From: Elusimicrobia bacterium RIFCSPLOWO2_02_FULL_39_32
Lineage (GTDB): Bacteria; Elusimicrobiota; Elusimicrobia; 2-02-FULL-39-32
Assembly: GCA_001800135.1 (NCBI GenBank)
Contig: MGUU01000022.1
Span: 1-64,000 of the forward strand
Length of the DNA: 64,000 nt
Direction: 5' to 3'
Below, piece by piece: positions 20,548 through 28,309 of the stretch; the stretch's first letter is position 1, and each line of letters starts with the position of its first letter. The notes beneath the pieces are model-generated. The model saw nothing but the letters and a program-made list of their open reading frames with translations, was not told the origin of the DNA and ran no database searches. The position numbers and the translations under genes are program-made.

Positions 20548-21279
20548 TTATTTTGCTTTTGTCAGAACGTGCTGAACAAATGTGATAGTGTTCTTCAATT
20601 TTTCACCACCATCTCTATTTTCAACATATTTGCTGAATTGTTTTCTTAAGTATTCGTTAAGATCGCCCTTATCTTTCATTGAAGCATCTCGCGCCCAGTT
20701 AACAACCTTTAATGTTTTATTTTTACTATTTTTCATTGGCAGTTTGTAGCTTATCAGCAACTTACTTGAGTCTTTATATGCGAGCATTTTCTTAGAGCAA
20801 CCGGGCGTAAGAGCAATTCCAGCCCATTCATGCTGCAAGGATGTTTTATAAGCATTAACTAATGCTTTCCCAACATAAATATTCTGATTTGTTTGAGCAA
20901 AAAATTCTCCATATTCTATTACTCCTCTGATTGGAAATCCGTGATACATAAAACGAAGGAATAATATCTTTGCACTCTGAAAAAAATTGGTTACAATCTG
21001 TTCTGCTATAAACCAATCATTTTCAGTGTTAAGTCTAAAATCATTGCTATATAAAATAAATGTATCTGAGAACCAAATATGATTTACTCTTGGCAGCTTG
21101 TATTCGGGTGGATTTTTCGTAAAATCGGTGTAGCCATGGCATGCACTCTTTACAGACTCAACTATCACATTGTATACATTTTTCAATTTAGAAAGTGAGA
21201 GGCGGGATACCATGTTTGAAAAACCCAGAATGTCAGCGCAACAGACAAATTTTTTATAATGTCGATTATTGTTTTGCAT
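20548..21279 (-). CDS. Nucleotidyl-cyclase-like protein of the AbiE-type cassette
   Basis: 243 residues. CADILGFSNMV (Asp16) and WFSDTFILYS (Asp72) resemble the two metal-binding positions of class III nucleotidyl cyclases (F-ADI-GF and GD), and FPIRGVIEYGEFF (Arg118-Gly119) resembles the R-x-G strand after them. Proteins with this DILGF...SD...RG pattern are widespread but poorly described; some cyclases of this superfamily (PycC) make cCMP or cUMP in phage defence. It has no membrane segment. It is the last gene of a tight three-gene unit, 6 nt after the nucleotidyltransferase. The cyclase link is my inference from motif pattern; activity is untested. Confidence 0.6.
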   Translation of the reverse strand: MQNNNRHYKKFVCCADILGFSNMVSRLSLSKLKNVYNVIVESVKSACHGYTDFTKNPPEYKLPRVNHIWFSDTFILYSNDFRLNTENDWFIAEQIVTNFFQSAKILFLRFMYHGFPIRGVIEYGEFFAQTNQNIYVGKALVNAYKTSLQHEWAGIALTPGCSKKMLAYKDSSKLLISYKLPMKNSKNKTLKVVNWARDASMKDKGDLNEYLRKQFSKYVENRDGGEKLKNTITFVQHVLTKAK

Positions 21280-21285
21280 CTGTAC

Positions 21286-22080
21286 TCATTTTTTCTTCAA
21301 AATTGCGATGAGTGGACGAAACACCGTTTCAATTTCCTTATAACTTTGCTCATAGCCCATCCCTAGCATCTGGCCAAGCTTTGGATAACCCGGGCAGGAA
21401 ACATCTCCCATATAAGTCAAAATGTTATCGCGGAACACAGGAAAGTACTCGTGTTTTTTTAATTTGAGAATTTCTTCCAAGAATTCACCTTTTTTCGGAC
21501 ACGATCTTAAGATGAAATAAATATATTGCATATCCTTATTCCTTTTTTCTTCTCCTGATCTTGATGGGAAGGTAATCCCCTTGTGAAAGAAGTAGATTTC
21601 CGGAGAAAGTGTTTTGAATTCCAGCTTTCTATTTTTGTATGGAACAGCCAGGGTTATTGGCGAGGAACGAAGCAGTATGTCAAAACCTTCAATTCTGTGG
21701 CAAGCGATTTCCGATCCCAAAAAACGCTGCAGAGTGTCATCGGAAACTTCAAATGAGGTAATAAATTCTATCTTTACCTCTATTCGTCCCTCTTTGCGCA
21801 CAAACTCGATCGGCAATGGCTCATCGTCATAAATCCGTTCAGCGGCATATCCAGCTTTCAAAAATCGTTCGTAAACCGTAGGAGAAAATCTCTTAGAGCC
21901 AGTTTCGTGAACTCCTAAATCAATATCGGTTGTTCTGGGAAGATACTGTAGGATTATTTTCCAAAGATATTTGGCATAAAGATAGGGACACCACCCGCCC
22001 ACTACTACCATTTTTTGAGCGCTCTCTTCAAGAGATGCCAGGACATCTAAAAGAATAGACTCATTAATCTCTTTAGACAA
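21286..22080 (-). CDS. AbiEii-like nucleotidyltransferase
   Basis: 264 residues. MVVVGGWCPYLYAKY (about 24-38) followed by RTTDIDLGV (about 49-57) is the G-G...D-x-D core of nucleotidyltransferase-fold toxins of the AbiEii type; RIEVKIEFI could supply the third acidic residue. AbiEii-type proteins are growth-inhibiting in type IV toxin-antitoxin systems. The start overlaps the end of the AbiEi-like gene by 8 nt, and the stop is 6 nt before the cyclase-like gene, so the three are surely cotranscribed. The family is inferred from motifs and context; the exact Pfam is uncertain. Confidence 0.72.
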   Translation of the reverse strand: MSKEINESILLDVLASLEESAQKMVVVGGWCPYLYAKYLWKIILQYLPRTTDIDLGVHETGSKRFSPTVYERFLKAGYAAERIYDDEPLPIEFVRKEGRIEVKIEFITSFEVSDDTLQRFLGSEIACHRIEGFDILLRSSPITLAVPYKNRKLEFKTLSPEIYFFHKGITFPSRSGEEKRNKDMQYIYFILRSCPKKGEFLEEILKLKKHEYFPVFRDNILTYMGDVSCPGYPKLGQMLGMGYEQSYKEIETVFRPLIAILKKK

Positions 22081-22756
22081 AAGTTTTACCCCTTTTTTTT
22101 AAGAATTGCTGTAAGTGTTTTATCTCTTCAACCCCTGCGGGAAGTTCCATGAGATCTAGAAAAATTTGTAAGTTGCTTGCGGCGGGGTACCTCCCTAAGG
22201 TTTGTGCATCCCTAAAAATAGAGCTTTGGTAATAAGGGAGCGCAATCCATACATTTCCTCCTTGAGCTAGTTTTAAAAGCCCCAACCGATTCTGGAGCAA
22301 TTCTATTAGTTCTTGAAACTTTTCAAATGGAATATCTAGGTAAGCAAAATGTCTTTCATCCAAAACATAGGGGGAGATCAGCCGGGATGCGCTAAAACCA
22401 GTAAGCACATACCGTATCTTTTCCTCTTTCATGAATGAGGCAAACCGAGGGAGAAAATCTTTTCCCGGGTAATGGAGTAACTCCCCATGGTTCATGTCCA
22501 AGGAATAGGCTTCGACCCAATCATTCAAAAGCATCTCTTTCTGGACCAACTTTGAAGAGCTATTTCTACCGCAGCGTTTTCTTAAAATATAGCCGCGGTG
22601 TTCCATGCGGTTTAAGGTTTGATTGGCCAAACCAATCGACACGCCAATTTTAAGAAAATCGCGTACGGACCATGTTTTTTCTGGGTTCTGAAGCATGGCT
22701 CTAAGAACCAGAGAGGAACGGTCGGAAAATATATTTTTGTGAGTTCGAGTAAACAT
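22073..22756 (-). CDS. AbiEi-like winged-helix regulator/antitoxin
   Basis: 227 residues. The first 75 form a winged helix-turn-helix (WSVRDFLKIGVSIGLANQTL, then RGYILRKRCGRNS). The rest contains YVLTGFSASRLISPYV and NVWIALPYYQSSIF, resembling the C-terminal region of AbiEi antitoxins. AbiEi proteins repress their own operon through inverted repeats, and such repeats overlap this gene's promoter. It is the first gene of the cassette. The domain order matches the type IV toxin-antitoxin scheme. Confidence 0.7.
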   Translation of the reverse strand: MFTRTHKNIFSDRSSLVLRAMLQNPEKTWSVRDFLKIGVSIGLANQTLNRMEHRGYILRKRCGRNSSSKLVQKEMLLNDWVEAYSLDMNHGELLHYPGKDFLPRFASFMKEEKIRYVLTGFSASRLISPYVLDERHFAYLDIPFEKFQELIELLQNRLGLLKLAQGGNVWIALPYYQSSIFRDAQTLGRYPAASNLQIFLDLMELPAGVEEIKHLQQFLKKRGKTFV

Positions 22757-22775
22757 AGTTCTATAAATTATAAAT

Positions 22776-22828
22776 GTACATTAAATATTGTACGAATATA
22801 TTATAACGTACAAATAATTAAAGGTCAA
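22776..22828 (-). promoter_or_regulatory. Promoter and operator of the AbiE-type cassette
   Basis: Minus-strand TTGACC (22823-22828), a 17-nt spacer and TATAAT (22800-22805). The -10 lies inside an inverted repeat TTGTACG...CGTACAA (22788-22794 and 22807-22813, 12 nt between), and a third GTAC, within ATGTACAT, is at 22776-22779. The start near 22793 leaves a 37-nt leader. This is the geometry expected for self-repression by the AbiEi-like product. Confidence 0.75.
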
Positions 22829-22894
22829 CCCCCGGAGAGAGGACGGGTTACGAAGACGGAGAGAAGTTCTGCGGACGATTAAATAATTTTTATT

Positions 22895-23926
22895 TTACTT
22901 AAAGAAGATCTTTGCGAATTTTAGCCAGTCTTGAGGCACTACTTTTAGTTCTTTTGTGGCTTCTTCTAAAGAAACCCCAACCACCTCATTGCCTTTTAAT
23001 GCCACCATTTGACCAAAAGATTTTTGAGCGACTAAATCCGCTGCTTTTACTCCCACCCTAAGCCCAAGGATCCGATCAAAAAGAGTTGGGGCTCCTCCTC
23101 GTTGAATATGGCCGATCACAGCAGCGCGCGTTTCTATTTTAGTCTCTTTTTCAATCAGTTCAGAAAGCCTTTCTCCCACGCCCCGCTTCTTTAAAAGCAT
23201 ATGGCCAAAATCATCGAGTTCTTCTTTCCCAGCATCTTCTCCGGGGATCGTGACCGCTTCCGAAGCAATCACTAAAGCCACTTTTCTTTTAGCATGAATT
23301 TTTTTTAAGTGGCTGCACATCGCTTCTAGTTCTACAGGTTCTTCTGGCAGACAAACCCAGTCTGCTCCAGAAGCTACAGCTGTAAAAAGCGCTACCCATC
23401 CAGCATGGCGTCCCATCACTTCTAACACCATAATTCGTCGGTGGGATCTGCCTGTATCTCTTAATCTTTCAGCCGCATCCACAGCCACTGTGGTGGCTGT
23501 ATCAAAACCAAAGGTATAATCTGTAACGGAAAGATCGTTATCCATGGTTTTAGGAACTCCTACAACAGGAACCTGGTGTTCTTTGTAAAATTTTCCTGCG
23601 ACCCCTAAAGTATCTTCTCCGCCCATGGCAACCAGAGCATCTAACCCCAATTTTTTAAAATTGTCTAAACAATTTTTTACACCATTTTCTTTTTTAAAAG
23701 GATTGGTTCTAGATGTGCCAAGAATGGTTCCGCCTTTATTAACAATTTCTGTCACATCTTCTAAACCTAATGGCATGGATTTCCCTTCTACCAACCCTTT
23801 CCATCCTTCTAATAATCCAATGCACTCAAACCCATGATCTTGAGCGCGCAAGACACAGCCGCGTATGGCTGGATTAAGGCCTGGGCAATCTCCTCCCCCA
23901 GTTAAGATTCCAATCTTCTTTGCCAT
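22895..23926 (-). CDS. 6-phosphofructokinase, pyrophosphate-dependent type
   Basis: 343 residues. GGGDCPGLNPAIRG at the N-terminus and GRHAGWVALF are PFK-family motifs. Two positions predict PPi as donor: GGEDT (Asp where ATP enzymes have Gly in GGDGS) and PKTMDND (Lys where ATP enzymes have PGTIDND). PPi enzymes are reversible and can serve both glycolysis and gluconeogenesis. It is 3 nt downstream of the LacD-like aldolase gene, the next step in the pathway. Donor prediction rests on known family signatures and is not assayed. Confidence 0.92.
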   Translation of the reverse strand: MAKKIGILTGGGDCPGLNPAIRGCVLRAQDHGFECIGLLEGWKGLVEGKSMPLGLEDVTEIVNKGGTILGTSRTNPFKKENGVKNCLDNFKKLGLDALVAMGGEDTLGVAGKFYKEHQVPVVGVPKTMDNDLSVTDYTFGFDTATTVAVDAAERLRDTGRSHRRIMVLEVMGRHAGWVALFTAVASGADWVCLPEEPVELEAMCSHLKKIHAKRKVALVIASEAVTIPGEDAGKEELDDFGHMLLKKRGVGERLSELIEKETKIETRAAVIGHIQRGGAPTLFDRILGLRVGVKAADLVAQKSFGQMVALKGNEVVGVSLEEATKELKVVPQDWLKFAKIFFK

Positions 23927-23929
23927 AAA

Positions 23930-25009
23930 TCAATATTCGCCTTTTACATCCGCTCCGGAAGCAATGGCTCCTTTAGAATACCAATCCGGAACCACGCGGT
24001 TTAAATGTTCCGATGAGGTAATGTGATAACGATTCTGCCAAGAAACAGCATGTTTATCCACAAGCTCTGCTAATTTCTTCATGCGCGCAATGCCTGTGGT
24101 CTGCAAAAATTTCTTCTGATCTCCTCTGTCCGTATATTCAAAATATTCCTGAAAAATAGCCCGTCCTGCCATAATGCCGCTTGCGCCTGCTTTCATGGCT
24201 AGTTCCACCTGTTTTTCAAAAAGATCAAACTTTTCGCCTGCGGAAAGTAAAACCCAGGGACGAATCGCTTTTTTATTTAAAGTTTCCAAATTAACTTTTT
24301 GAGTTTTCTCATCATCTTTTTTAATGTTCGCAGGATATTCCAATTTTAAAATGTCAGTAAAAGGACCGATCATTTCCGCAGAACTAAAAATATTGGATGG
24401 TTTTCTGGCAATATAAGCCGGAGAACTTTTATCTTCCCCGGACTTAGGATAAGAAAGCTCTTCAGTCATCAACAAAATATCGTTTTCTTTACACTCTTTA
24501 GAAACCAGCCTCACAAAATTCATCTGGCCGTCCGTAGCTTTTCTATCTTCCACATCCATATAGACCAATAACTTTACCGCTGCTCCACCCATCTTTTTAA
24601 TTTTAGCTACAGACCAACCCGGTTCAAATTCACTGGCAATACCCGGATCTTTAGAAGCTTCTAAACGAACTATGAGGCCCACTCCATGGGCTAACGCGTT
24701 TGAGTTTAAGGATTGTCTAGCTCCATAATTCACATCCAAAAGAACTGCGAAAGAATAAGGAGAAAGAATTTCCGTTATTTCTAATTTTGCGTTCATAATA
24801 TCTTCGTAAGTAGGCTCTCTTTTTTTTCCTTGTTTTTCATACAAGGCTCTTAAAAATTTTTTAAAAGAGTTGGATTGATCCAAAGCTAAAACTTTAAATT
24901 TTCCATCCTTGTCTGTAACATTTTTTAAACCTGTTAATTTTCCCGCGGACAAATTTAAAAAATAATCTTTTGGGGACACTTCTTCTTTTACTTCTTCAAG
25001 CACAACCAT
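23930..25009 (-). CDS. LacD-like class I aldolase (tagatose/fructose-bisphosphate)
   Basis: 359 residues resembling tagatose-1,6-bisphosphate aldolase LacD: FKVLALDQSNSFKKF near residue 40, VLLDVNYGARQ, GGAAVKLLVYMDVED (with a candidate Schiff-base lysine region), and a C-terminal AGRAIFQEY phosphate-binding segment. It is directly upstream of the PPi-PFK and no other aldolase is near, so fructose-1,6-bisphosphate is the likely physiological substrate. That is an inference from context; LacD proteins act on both sugars. Confidence 0.85.
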   Translation of the reverse strand: MVVLEEVKEEVSPKDYFLNLSAGKLTGLKNVTDKDGKFKVLALDQSNSFKKFLRALYEKQGKKREPTYEDIMNAKLEITEILSPYSFAVLLDVNYGARQSLNSNALAHGVGLIVRLEASKDPGIASEFEPGWSVAKIKKMGGAAVKLLVYMDVEDRKATDGQMNFVRLVSKECKENDILLMTEELSYPKSGEDKSSPAYIARKPSNIFSSAEMIGPFTDILKLEYPANIKKDDEKTQKVNLETLNKKAIRPWVLLSAGEKFDLFEKQVELAMKAGASGIMAGRAIFQEYFEYTDRGDQKKFLQTTGIARMKKLAELVDKHAVSWQNRYHITSSEHLNRVVPDWYSKGAIASGADVKGEY

Positions 25010-25022
25010 GATACAGCCTCCT

Positions 25023-26060
25023 TTAATTTACTTTACTTTTTTCTTCAATTTTTTTAGAGCGGCTTCTAGGAGCAGATTTTTTTACTTCTTTTTGGGATTT
25101 TTCCACCCAGGAACCTATGACTCTATATTTTTGATAACGTTTCTCCAGCAAACTCGAAGCTTCTAAACTTTGAAGCCCGGCTAAATGACGAATTAAGCTT
25201 TTTTTTAAATTGCTAAGAACTTGATCAAAATCTCTTTGCGCGCCGCCTAGAGGTTCTGGAATAATTTCATCTATTACTTTTAAAGACAACAAATCCTGAG
25301 CCGTCAGCTTTAAAGCTTTAGCGGCATCTTGCGCGCGAGAAGCATCGCGGAACAAAATTGCAGCGCATCCTTCAGGAGAAATAACAGAATACCATGCATT
25401 TTCCAACATCAGTATTCTGTCCGAAACGCCAATCCCTAAAGCCCCGCCTGAACCGCCTTCTCCGATCACTACGCTCACAAAAGGCACTTTTAGTTTAGCC
25501 ATTTCTCTTAAGTTCCTGGCAATAGCTTCAGCTTGGCCGCGCTCCTCTGCTTCTACACCGGGATAAGCGCCCGGAGTATCTATAAATGAAATAATCGGCT
25601 TGCCAAATTTTTCCGCCAGTTTCATTAAACGCAATGCTTTTCTATAGCCTTCTGGATGCATCATGCCAAAGTTGCGCATCATGGAATCCTCAATATTGCG
25701 TCCCTTTTGCTGGCCAAAGAGAATCACAGGCACCCCATCTAAAAAAGCGCAGCCGCCCACAATGGCCGGATCATCCGCAAAATTTCTATCCCCATGCAGC
25801 TCTATAAAATCCGTAAAAAGTCCTTGAATATAATCTTGCGTGTGCGGCCGTTTAGGATGCCTGGCTAACTGCACTCTCTGCCAAGGGGTGAGATTAGAAA
25901 ATATTTCCCGCATCAACTGCTCTTTTTTTTCTTCCAGGGATTTAATTTCCTGATCTAAATCCACAGATTGCAGGGAGTTTAAACTTCTAATTTCTGAGAT
26001 TTTAGATTCTAAATCTAAGATAGGTTTTTCAAACTCTAATCCGCGAAATTCTTCTGCCAT
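25023..26060 (-). CDS. accA: Acetyl-CoA carboxylase carboxyltransferase, alpha subunit
   Basis: 345 residues, slightly long because of a basic Lys/Arg/Ser tail after about residue 320. Key segments: HPKRPHTQDYI, FIELHGDRNFADDPAIVGG, SFIDTPGAYPGVEAEERGQ and IGEGGSGGALGIGV. With AccD (not in window) it transfers CO2 from biotin to acetyl-CoA in the first step of fatty acid synthesis. It lies 13 nt upstream of the aldolase gene and probably in one transcript with it. Confidence 0.96.
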   Translation of the reverse strand: MAEEFRGLEFEKPILDLESKISEIRSLNSLQSVDLDQEIKSLEEKKEQLMREIFSNLTPWQRVQLARHPKRPHTQDYIQGLFTDFIELHGDRNFADDPAIVGGCAFLDGVPVILFGQQKGRNIEDSMMRNFGMMHPEGYRKALRLMKLAEKFGKPIISFIDTPGAYPGVEAEERGQAEAIARNLREMAKLKVPFVSVVIGEGGSGGALGIGVSDRILMLENAWYSVISPEGCAAILFRDASRAQDAAKALKLTAQDLLSLKVIDEIIPEPLGGAQRDFDQVLSNLKKSLIRHLAGLQSLEASSLLEKRYQKYRVIGSWVEKSQKEVKKSAPRSRSKKIEEKSKVN

Positions 26061-26088
26061 AACCGCTCTTTACCCTAAATATTTAGGT

Positions 26089-26907
26089 TTAAAAACTGCC
26101 AACATAATTAATGCGCACGACCCGTTCGCGATTCTCCTTATCCGCTAAATTGCGAACAGCAAAATCAATGCCTAAAGAAGAAAGTGGAAAAATACGGATT
26201 CCCAGATTTATTCTATTCTCTGGAGCAGAGCGCAAATTATCATATTCGCTCATGAAATAAAATTTTTCTTCCACGTTATAGCTCAAGCCTGTAAAACCAA
26301 AAACTTTTTCTTCTTTAAACTGAGAGATATTCGCTCCAGCAAAAAATTCTAAATTGGGCAAGAAAAGCTCCCTCCCCAATACAGCAAAAAGTCCTTTTTC
26401 TCTTTCTTTATATTGATCTTTAGCTCGATCATAAAAACGTCCCTGACCGTCATAGCCAATAGCTAAAGACGGAAGAAATTGGCCGCCATCATAAGCTCTT
26501 AACTTTATATTTAAAGTCGGCACATTAGTGTCTGGATCGTCCGCTCCTATAAATTTTTCTATGTCCCAGGAAGCTCCTAAATTTAAGCGCCTAAAAACTC
26601 CAAAAGACAAGTGACTTAACACTCCCCCTTTTGAATAAAAACGAAAATTAATTCTAAAGCCTCCATAATCAATGACATTGGTGGTAGGGACATCTATCAA
26701 ATCTACCATGCCCTCCGGAGCGCTTTCTTCTTCAGAATCATAATCGTCCCTGCTGCTTTTTTGTTTTTTGTAAGAACTGCGGGGAGTAAAGTAACTTTTC
26801 CATCTGCTTTTTTTAGGGCGTTCAGAAAAATCATCCGCTTTTGCCTTTAAAGGAAGAGAACAAGTTATTAAAAAAAGAGATAAAAAGTAAATCAATAATT
26901 TTTTCAT
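26089..26907 (-). CDS. Secreted protein, probable outer-membrane beta-barrel
   Basis: 272 residues with a clear signal peptide (MKKLLIYFLSLFLITCSLP, likely cleaved after AKA about residue 24). A charged linker (about 25-65) is followed by about 200 residues of alternating short strands (VIDYGGFRINFRFYSKGG, LNIKLRAYD, LNLGIRIFP) ending in an aromatic residue (VGSF), as outer-membrane barrels do. It resembles YjbH-like barrel proteins only loosely. Function not recognised. It is 28 nt upstream of accA. Confidence 0.65.
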   Translation of the reverse strand: MKKLLIYFLSLFLITCSLPLKAKADDFSERPKKSRWKSYFTPRSSYKKQKSSRDDYDSEEESAPEGMVDLIDVPTTNVIDYGGFRINFRFYSKGGVLSHLSFGVFRRLNLGASWDIEKFIGADDPDTNVPTLNIKLRAYDGGQFLPSLAIGYDGQGRFYDRAKDQYKEREKGLFAVLGRELFLPNLEFFAGANISQFKEEKVFGFTGLSYNVEEKFYFMSEYDNLRSAPENRINLGIRIFPLSSLGIDFAVRNLADKENRERVVRINYVGSF

Positions 26908-26920
26908 TGATAAATTTTCT

Positions 26921-26956
26921 TATAAAAAAGTATTCCCCACCATGCTTTGTGGGGAA
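26921..26956 (-). terminator. Terminator after the nucleotide cluster
   Basis: An 8-bp stem TTCCCCAC/GTGGGGAA (26933-26940 with 26949-26956) followed on the minus strand by TACTTTTTTATA. It lies 111 nt past the last gene of the large cluster and just before the barrel-protein gene. A smaller AACCC/GGGTT hairpin overlaps the preceding stop codon at 27052-27069. Confidence 0.7.
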
Positions 26957-27067
26957 GATTCTAAATCATACATCATCTCAAAAGATCAGTCAAACCCTAA
27001 AAGGTTAAAGAAAATCGAAAAAAATATGGAAACCTTAAGGTGATTCTTTAAACCCAAATATTCGGGT

Positions 27068-27781
27068 TCAATAGCTGTCTAATTTAAAAGCAAGATTTTC
27101 TTGGGTTAAAAAAGGACGGCTTTGAGAGAGCCAAAGGCAAAATTCACAGCTGCGGCTGGATTCTGGGATCTCTTTTTTTAAACAGCTGACCGCGTTTCTA
27201 AACAGTTGTTTTGCGCGTTTAGGATCTGTAAGGATCTTAATGGTTTGAACATTAAAGAAAACTTTTCCCTCATCCTCCGCTTTCTTAGGCGAAAAATAAA
27301 GTAAATAACCATAACCCGCTGTAGGCAAATGATTTTCTTCTAAAAGTAAAGCATAGCAATCCAGCTGTTTTTGATAATATCTAACCGCGTCTTCTTCTGT
27401 GGTAAGAGAACCTTTGGTCTTATAATCAAATGGAATGTAAAGACCCTCTTTTACCATCAGTTCATCTAAAGCGCCAATTAAACTAGAGCCGTCTTCGTCG
27501 CTAAACTCTAACCCGGTTCTCCAATTCCGCCACTTATCTAATTGCGCAAGATCAGCATAAAGAGCTGTTCCTTGAAACTCTTTTTGCAGCTCTAGTTCTG
27601 GAGGCAGCATCTGTTTTAAACGATAGGTGTCAAAATAGGTTTTAATAATTCTATCCATGCCGCTGGGCAAAGAAGGGAAAATTCCTCTGGGACGCTTGAT
27701 TTTTTTAACTTTTTCCAGCCAAAAACAATGCGGACATTCTTGAAAAAGAGTTAATGCGGATGCGGATAATTTGATGTCCAT
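27068..27781 (-). CDS. RecB/Cas4-like PD-(D/E)XK nuclease
   Basis: 237 residues. The nuclease core shows Asp106 (IGALDELMV), Asp119-Tyr-Lys121 (FDYKTKG) and the QLDCYALLLE motif. Four cysteines, C16/C19 near the N-terminus (CPHC) and C212/C215 near the C-terminus (CEFC), are placed like the Fe-S ligands of Cas4/AddB nucleases. No cas genes or repeats are in the window, so a repair or replication role is more likely than CRISPR adaptation. It abuts msrB with no gap and ends the nucleotide cluster. Confidence 0.82.
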   Translation of the reverse strand: MDIKLSASALTLFQECPHCFWLEKVKKIKRPRGIFPSLPSGMDRIIKTYFDTYRLKQMLPPELELQKEFQGTALYADLAQLDKWRNWRTGLEFSDEDGSSLIGALDELMVKEGLYIPFDYKTKGSLTTEEDAVRYYQKQLDCYALLLEENHLPTAGYGYLLYFSPKKAEDEGKVFFNVQTIKILTDPKRAKQLFRNAVSCLKKEIPESSRSCEFCLWLSQSRPFLTQENLAFKLDSY

Positions 27782-28294
27782 CTATTTTTGCTCTTTTTTT
27801 TCTACGAATTTTAAAATCACGGAATTAATGCAATAACGCAAATGGGTAGGAGCTGGACCATCCTCAAACAGATGCCCAAGGTGAGCATCACAGCGATTAC
27901 AAAGGACTTCTGTTCTTTTCATAAAAAAGCTGTTATCCTTTTCTTCTCTCACCTTATCTTCAGAGACACTTGCCCAAAAACTTGGCCAGCCCGTTCCGGA
28001 ATCGAATTTAGTTTTTGAACTAAAAAGCTCATTGCCGCAAGCCGCGCATTGATAAATCCCTTGGCCCTTATGATCGTGATATTCTCCGCTAAAAGCCCGT
28101 TCCGTGCCTTTCTCCCTAGCAACATGATATTGTTTTGGCGTAAGAATTTTTTTCCATTCCGCGTTAGATTTAATCACTTTTTCTAACAAAAGTTTTTCTC
28201 CATTGCAAAAAGAATCCCCATTCAACAAAAGTGTCATTCCTAAAACCAAACAAATTTTCCTTAGAGTTAAATCCCGCATGAAGTAAGGGTTCAA
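27782..28294 (-). CDS. msrB: Peptide methionine-R-sulfoxide reductase, probably exported
   Basis: 170 residues. The MsrB domain (about 40-160) has the zinc cysteines CAACG and CNRCDAHLGHLF and the catalytic cysteine in RYCINS. An N-terminal hydrophobic stretch (KICLVLGMTLLLNGDSFCNG, about 13-32) looks like a signal peptide or lipoprotein-type leader, so it probably repairs oxidised methionine outside the cytoplasm. It lies 15 nt after purB, its only link to the nucleotide cluster being shared transcription. Confidence 0.93.
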   Translation of the reverse strand: MNPYFMRDLTLRKICLVLGMTLLLNGDSFCNGEKLLLEKVIKSNAEWKKILTPKQYHVAREKGTERAFSGEYHDHKGQGIYQCAACGNELFSSKTKFDSGTGWPSFWASVSEDKVREEKDNSFFMKRTEVLCNRCDAHLGHLFEDGPAPTHLRYCINSVILKFVEKKEQK

Positions 28295-28309
28295 CCCGAA
28301 TATTGCATG

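Noticed and set aside
27068..27781. CRISPR-associated Cas4
   Set aside because: No cas genes, repeats or spacers anywhere in the window; only the nuclease fold and cysteines are shared.
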